This document shows, piece after piece, positions 4,923-5,597 of a stretch of 5,597 nt of DNA. The position numbers and the translations under genes were made by a program. The DNA lies in NCBI GenBank assembly GCA_003552885.1, contig PUPA01000172.1, positions 1 through 5,597 of the forward strand. Reading direction: 5' to 3'. The stretch is from Natrialbaceae archaeon. GTDB taxonomy: Archaea; Halobacteriota; Halobacteria; Halobacteriales; Natrialbaceae. Under the pieces are notes generated by a model that saw only the letters and a program-made list of their open reading frames with translations, ran no database searches and was not told the origin of the DNA. The first letter of the stretch is position 1. Each line of letters begins with the position of its first letter.

Positions 4923-5597
4923 TCAGTCGAACGGGAGCCGATCCAGCTCCTCGCGGACTGCGGGTCCGAGCTCGAAGAGGTACCGCTCGGTCCGGCCCTC
5001 GGGCCCTCGCTGACCGTAGACGACCTCCTCGACGGCGACTCCCTCGGGGAGCTGTCGTGCCACGATGACGCCCTCGACGGCCCGGCCGGGACGGAGCTCG
5101 ACCGACTCGACCGCCCACCGACCCGGGAGTCGGTCGGACCGCGAGACGGCGTTCGAGCCCCCGTACATGAAGCCGTCGTCGCCGATGAAACTCGTCGCCT
5201 CCCGGCCCCGCCAGGCGACCGGCCGAGGACCCGGGTTGTACGCCCGGAAGAAGGCGACGGCTCGGCCGGCGGGAGCGCTCGCGGGACCGTCGGCGAGCGC
5301 CGTCGCGAGGTCGACGTCCTGGGCAAGCGCCACCAGCGTGAGCGTGAGGAGTTCGCCCTCGACGGTCACCCCTTCGCCGAGGGGGGTGACCTCCCGGCCC
5401 GGCTCCGCGGCGGGGTGGAAGGTCGGATCCGGCTCCCGGCGGTCGTCGGCCGGTGCCGACTCCCCGGTGATCCGCTCGTAGGCCTCCTGGATCCGCAGGA
5501 ACCGCTCTCTGGAGCCGCCCTGGTCGGGGTGGTGGCGCTTCGACAGCTCGCGGTAGGCTCGTCTGACCCGCTCCTCGTCGGCGTCCGTGGAGACGCC
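4923..5597 (-). CDS. J-domain (DnaJ-like) protein with beta-rich C-terminal domain (5' end outside window)
   Basis: The frame is open to the right edge, giving 224 visible residues. Residues 1-46 are a J domain lacking only its first turn or helix: it opens with GVSTDADEERVRRAYRELS (helix II), contains the diagnostic HPD at 23-25, and continues FLRIQEAYERITGE (helix III). The HPD loop stimulates the ATPase of Hsp70/DnaK. Probably only about 10 residues are missing if the J domain is N-terminal. A Pro/Glu-rich linker follows (47-75). Residues 77-224 form a beta-rich region with YNPGPRPVAWRG, DDGFMYGG and LRPGRAVEGVIVARQLPEG, resembling the Ig-like beta-sandwich pattern of DUF4352-type domains; this resemblance is tentative. 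No Gly/Phe region or zinc-binding CxxCxGxG repeats are present, so this is not DnaJ itself but a class III J protein. No membrane segment is visible. It lies 162 bases upstream of the DUF420 gene. Confidence 0.88.
   Translation of the reverse strand, partial: GVSTDADEERVRRAYRELSKRHHPDQGGSRERFLRIQEAYERITGESAPADDRREPDPTFHPAAEPGREVTPLGEGVTVEGELLTLTLVALAQDVDLATALADGPASAPAGRAVAFFRAYNPGPRPVAWRGREATSFIGDDGFMYGGSNAVSRSDRLPGRWAVESVELRPGRAVEGVIVARQLPEGVAVEEVVYGQRGPEGRTERYLFELGPAVREELDRLPFD

Noticed and set aside
3202..5118. Methyltransferase as part of a 638-residue protein
   Set aside because: The extra N-terminal part reads through the tandem repeat and overlaps the DUF420 and J-domain genes in another frame. 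It is Arg/Pro-rich without domains. The methyltransferase family normally starts near REFSADYL.

Overview
The window looks like haloarchaeal (class Halobacteria) chromosomal DNA. It is very GC-rich, the proteins are rich in Asp, Glu, Ala, Val and Arg, and an archaeal-type primase large subunit is present. Most starts have an AT-rich box about 26-32 bases upstream and no Shine-Dalgarno sequence, which fits the largely leaderless transcription of haloarchaea. A genus cannot be named from this sequence alone.

All six supported genes lie on the minus strand, so transcription runs from high to low coordinates. In that order they are: a J-domain protein fused to a beta-rich C-terminal domain (5597-4923, 5' end outside the window); a five-helix DUF420-type membrane protein (4760-4167); a class I SAM-dependent methyltransferase with a probable GTG start (4014-3202); a haloarchaeal protein with a helix-hairpin-helix, DNA-glycosylase-like core (3097-2411); the DNA primase large subunit PriL (2347-1277); and a protein with four CBS domains and a ribosome-hibernation-factor-like C-terminus (1073-1, 3' end outside the window).

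The genes do not form an obvious single pathway. Gaps run from about 60 to 200 bases, and each gene whose start is visible has its own promoter-like box, so most are probably separate transcription units. Themes present are replication priming (PriL, perhaps with the HhH protein), energy sensing and translation control (CBS-HPF protein), respiratory-complex assembly (DUF420 protein) and chaperone function (J-domain protein).

The gaps hold most of the unexplained structure. There is a pair of near-identical 17-bp operator-like repeats upstream of the DUF420 gene. A 23-bp tandem repeat lies just upstream of the methyltransferase. The last codons of priL have an imperfect second copy 46 bp downstream. 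Perfect hairpins follow the J-domain and methyltransferase stops. No RNA gene, insertion sequence, CRISPR array or origin was seen, and nothing here strongly suggests a new multi-gene system. The long plus-strand open frames are antisense shadows produced by the high GC content.
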